7,869 nt of DNA from the NCBI GenBank assembly GCA_030040295.1, contig JASHTZ010000501.1:1-7869 (forward strand), given 5' to 3'. This DNA is from Terriglobia bacterium (GTDB lineage: Bacteria > Acidobacteriota > Terriglobia > UBA7540). This document shows, one piece after another, positions 6,287-7,869 of the stretch (positions are counted from its first letter, which is position 1; each line of letters opens with the position of its first letter). The position numbers and the translations under genes were made by a program. The notes beneath the pieces were generated by a model that was not told where the DNA came from, ran no database searches, and saw only the letters and a list, made by a program, of their open reading frames with translations.

Positions 6287-7210
6287 TCAAACCTCTCCCT
6301 TCACGTTATCCTCGTCCAGTCCCGCCGCCAATTCCTGCGCGCTGGTAGCCGCCAACACCTCGTCAAATCTCTTGCTCCGGGAAATGGTGATCGCGGAGAA
6401 TAAGTCTTTTTGGAGCAGAAGAATCACCCGCAGCCGCACGAGTTCCAGCAGTGCCAGAAACAAGGCAATCAGCGCCTGTCGCCAAAGGAAATCGCCGATC
6501 AAATCGGTCAACGGAACCGGGCCGGAACTCGCGCGCAAAGTCTCTTTGACGTGCTCGATCATCTGCGCCACGGTCACTTCTTCCCGCCGGATCTGGATTT
6601 GCGGCCGCTTCTTGGCACGCTCCAATATTTGGCGGAAAACCGCTATCAGATCAAATACCGAGACCACAAGCCCGGGCTCGTCTTCCGCCTCGGAGAACTC
6701 GCCAATGCCCGGCTGCGACCACATGGCGTCTTCCAGCAGGCGCTTGGAGTTCAGCATCTCCGCCGCGTTCTTGAATTGCTCATGCTCAAGAAGCTTGTGA
6801 ACCAATTCTGCGCGCGGATCTTCCTGCTCCTCCGGCGGAGCCGTGGGGTCCACCGGCAAGAGCGTGCGCGACTTAATGTAAATCAGCGTAGCCGCCATGA
6901 AAATAAACTCGCCGGCCACGTCAATGTTCAACTCCTCCATCATGTGCAGGTAATCGAGATACTGCTGGGTGATTTTGGCGATGGGAATGTCATAAATGTT
7001 TATCTGTTGCTTGCGAATCAAATCCAGCAGCAGATCGAGCGGGCCCTCGTAGATTCCAAGGCTGACGGGGGGCGGCGGCACGGGAAGGTGCGAGACCTTT
7101 TTCGGCGCCGGTGCAGCTAATCCCGCAGGGGCAGCCATCTCCGCTGGAGCGGCTGTTTCCACCGGATCGGGTGGCGCAGGCGCCTGCGGATTGGAATCGT
7201 TGTCTTCCAT
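6287..7210 (-). CDS. scpA: Segregation and condensation protein A (kleisin)
   Basis: A 307-residue kleisin that bridges the SMC dimer heads and recruits ScpB in the chromosome-segregating condensin complex. The family signature YEGPLDLLLDLIRKQQINIYDIPIAKITQQYLDYL is at 54-88, followed by the helix VAGEFIFMAATLIYIKSRTLLP (98-119). The C-terminal winged helix that contacts the SMC cap region is at about 231-276 (PVPLTDLIGD, IALFLALLELVRL). Ahead of the signature is an unusually long N-terminal lead of about 50 residues, rich in Ala and Pro with three (M/L)AAPA-like units, probably disordered. The ATG at 7210 directly abuts the trpS stop codon (TAA then ATG, zero gap), so translation is probably coupled. 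No later Met precedes the core except within the low-complexity lead. Confidence 0.95.
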   Translation of the reverse strand: MEDNDSNPQAPAPPDPVETAAPAEMAAPAGLAAPAPKKVSHLPVPPPPVSLGIYEGPLDLLLDLIRKQQINIYDIPIAKITQQYLDYLHMMEELNIDVAGEFIFMAATLIYIKSRTLLPVDPTAPPEEQEDPRAELVHKLLEHEQFKNAAEMLNSKRLLEDAMWSQPGIGEFSEAEDEPGLVVSVFDLIAVFRQILERAKKRPQIQIRREEVTVAQMIEHVKETLRASSGPVPLTDLIGDFLWRQALIALFLALLELVRLRVILLLQKDLFSAITISRSKRFDEVLAATSAQELAAGLDEDNVKGEV

Positions 7211-7654
7211 TTACGTCAGCCTGATGGCCGCGCGGACTTCCGCCATGGTGGTCTGCGCGACGGCGCGGGCCTTTGCCGTTCCATCCTCGAGCACGTCCCA
7301 TACCTTCTTTGGATTTTGCTCGTAAGGTTTCCGCCGCTCCTGGATGGGCGCGAGAAACGCGTTCAAATGTCCGGCGGCAAGCTTCTTGCAGTCCAGACAA
7401 CCGATTTCCGCCGTGCGACACTCGCGGTTTACTCGATCGATCGTTTCGCCAGCCGAGAAAATTCTGTGCAGGTCATACACCGGGCAGATGTCAGGATTTC
7501 CTGGATCGGTGCGCCGCTTGCGCGCGGGGTCCGTCACCATCGGCGCGAGCTTTTTTGAAACCAGGTCCGGCGAATCGGTCAGGAAAATTGCATTGCCGTA
7601 ACTCTTCGACATCTTTCGGCCGTCGGTTCCAGGCAGGCGAGGGGCAGAGGTCAA
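7211..7654 (-). CDS. trpS: Tryptophanyl-tRNA synthetase, C-terminal segment (frame broken upstream)
   Basis: This frame encodes the C-terminal part of the class I synthetase that charges tRNA-Trp. It carries the ATP-binding KMSKS motif in PRLPGTDGRKMSKSYGN (residues 5-21 counted from a TTG at 7654). It then continues with TDPARKRRTDPGNPDICPVYDLH, ECRTAEIGCLDCKK and a helical C terminus with a conserved TMAEVRAAI end. Homology actually begins earlier in the same frame, at about 7675 (FPEPESLLTSAP), where no good start codon exists. So this is the tail of a gene whose earlier part is read in another frame (7651-7869). Either the gene is a pseudogene, or one base is missing in the sequence. The tail alone lacks the Rossmann and tryptophan-binding parts. 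Confidence 0.85.
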   Translation of the reverse strand: MTSAPRLPGTDGRKMSKSYGNAIFLTDSPDLVSKKLAPMVTDPARKRRTDPGNPDICPVYDLHRIFSAGETIDRVNRECRTAEIGCLDCKKLAAGHLNAFLAPIQERRKPYEQNPKKVWDVLEDGTAKARAVAQTTMAEVRAAIRLT

Positions 7655-7869
7655 AAGAGACTCGGGCTCGGGAAAATGCCATCGACGCTCGCGAGCCCGC
7701 GATGAATCATCTCTGCTTTGCCTTGGGCTGACTGCTCCTGAAATGTTTTACCCTCGAGCTTTGCCATTCCTGCACCGTGGACCTTGCCAAACAGCAGGTT
7801 GAACCTCCGCGCCACTTCGCGCGTCAATTCCACGTGCGGCACCTGATCCTCGCCCACCGGGACCGCGTT
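7651..7869 (-). CDS. trpS: Tryptophanyl-tRNA synthetase, internal segment with insert (5' end off window)
   Basis: The frame entering from the right edge reads NAVPVGEDQVPHVELTRE (residues 1-18 in the window), then VARRFNLLFGKV (19-30). This is the canonical TrpS block before the KMSKS region, with the VGEDQ and H..LTR residues that line the active site. In related synthetases FPEPE-type sequence follows directly. Here 35 unrelated residues (31-65) intervene, then IFPSPSLF and a stop at 7651. Shifting by one base at the TTTTCCC run (7676-7670) restores FPEPESLLTSAPRLPG and joins the frame ending at 7211. The N-terminal HIGH-motif region is outside the window. Identification as trpS is firm; whether it is functional is not. 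Confidence 0.85.
   Translation of the reverse strand, partial: NAVPVGEDQVPHVELTREVARRFNLLFGKVHGAGMAKLEGKTFQEQSAQGKAEMIHRGLASVDGIFPSPSLF
7676..7779 (-). other. About 104-bp extra sequence inside trpS
   Basis: This stretch separates FGKV from FPEPE, which I expect to be adjacent in this TrpS type. On the minus strand it has no stop in the incoming frame and would encode 35 residues that I do not recognise (contains MAKLEGKTFQEQ and KAEMIHRGLA). Its GC content is about 56%, close to the surroundings. It has a perfect 10-bp palindrome GCTCGCGAGC (7687-7696) inside weak flanking arms CATCG/CGATG (7680-7684, 7700-7704). It also has a direct repeat GCTTTGCC at 7715-7722 and 7758-7765. I see no clear terminal repeats or target duplication. 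Exact edges are uncertain by a few bases. Confidence 0.55.

Noticed and set aside
6410..7120. Plus-strand open frame of 236 codons
   Set aside because: It is a shadow of scpA; the minus strand carries clear kleisin motifs throughout.
7273..7731. Plus-strand open frames opposite trpS
   Set aside because: They are antisense to the KMSKS-containing part of trpS and rich in Arg/Pro/Ser as expected for shadows in GC-rich DNA.

Overview
The window looks like a chromosomal housekeeping region of a GC-rich bacterium. I infer an Acidobacteriota-like organism from three things: a secreted GH172/DUF2961 protein, a trpS-scpA-scpB-rluB gene order with tight spacing, and intergenic gaps filled with degenerate 7-bp repeats and a structured palindromic element. 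This placement rests on pattern memory and was not tested by any search.

Layout. At the left edge, on the minus strand, is the start of a secreted GH172-type protein that runs out of the window (1-596). It is divergent from a plus-strand pair: a SpoU/TrmH-family RNA 2'-O-ribose methyltransferase (761-1573) and the replication-associated AAA+ ATPase RarA (1599-2957). Convergent with these is a long minus-strand block, in transcription order: trpS (entering from the right edge, reading frame disrupted), scpA, scpB, an RluB/RsuA-type pseudouridine synthase, hisC, and a small CoA-binding protein of the YccU type. The last two end near position 2988.

How the genes work together. ScpA and ScpB are the kleisin and winged-helix partners of SMC in chromosome segregation (no smc gene lies in the window). 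They are followed by a 23S rRNA-type pseudouridine synthase, a combination conserved in many bacteria. TrpS charges tRNA-Trp and its stop codon abuts the scpA start codon. HisC supplies the aminotransferase step of histidine synthesis without any other his gene beside it. RarA acts at stalled replication forks.

Unusual features. (1) trpS carries about 104 bp of extra sequence between two conserved blocks and a reading-frame break at the edge of that insert. (2) A roughly 60-bp element between scpB and rluB can fold into a three-way junction (outer stem plus two perfect hairpins) and ends 2 nt from the rluB start codon, leaving no ribosome binding site. (3) Three gaps in the minus-strand block carry degenerate 7-bp repeats, one of which forms the last codons and stop of hisC. 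I found no CRISPR array, tRNA, rRNA, transposase or defence gene. I see no strong case for a new multi-gene system; the novel material is the small repeat and insertion elements.
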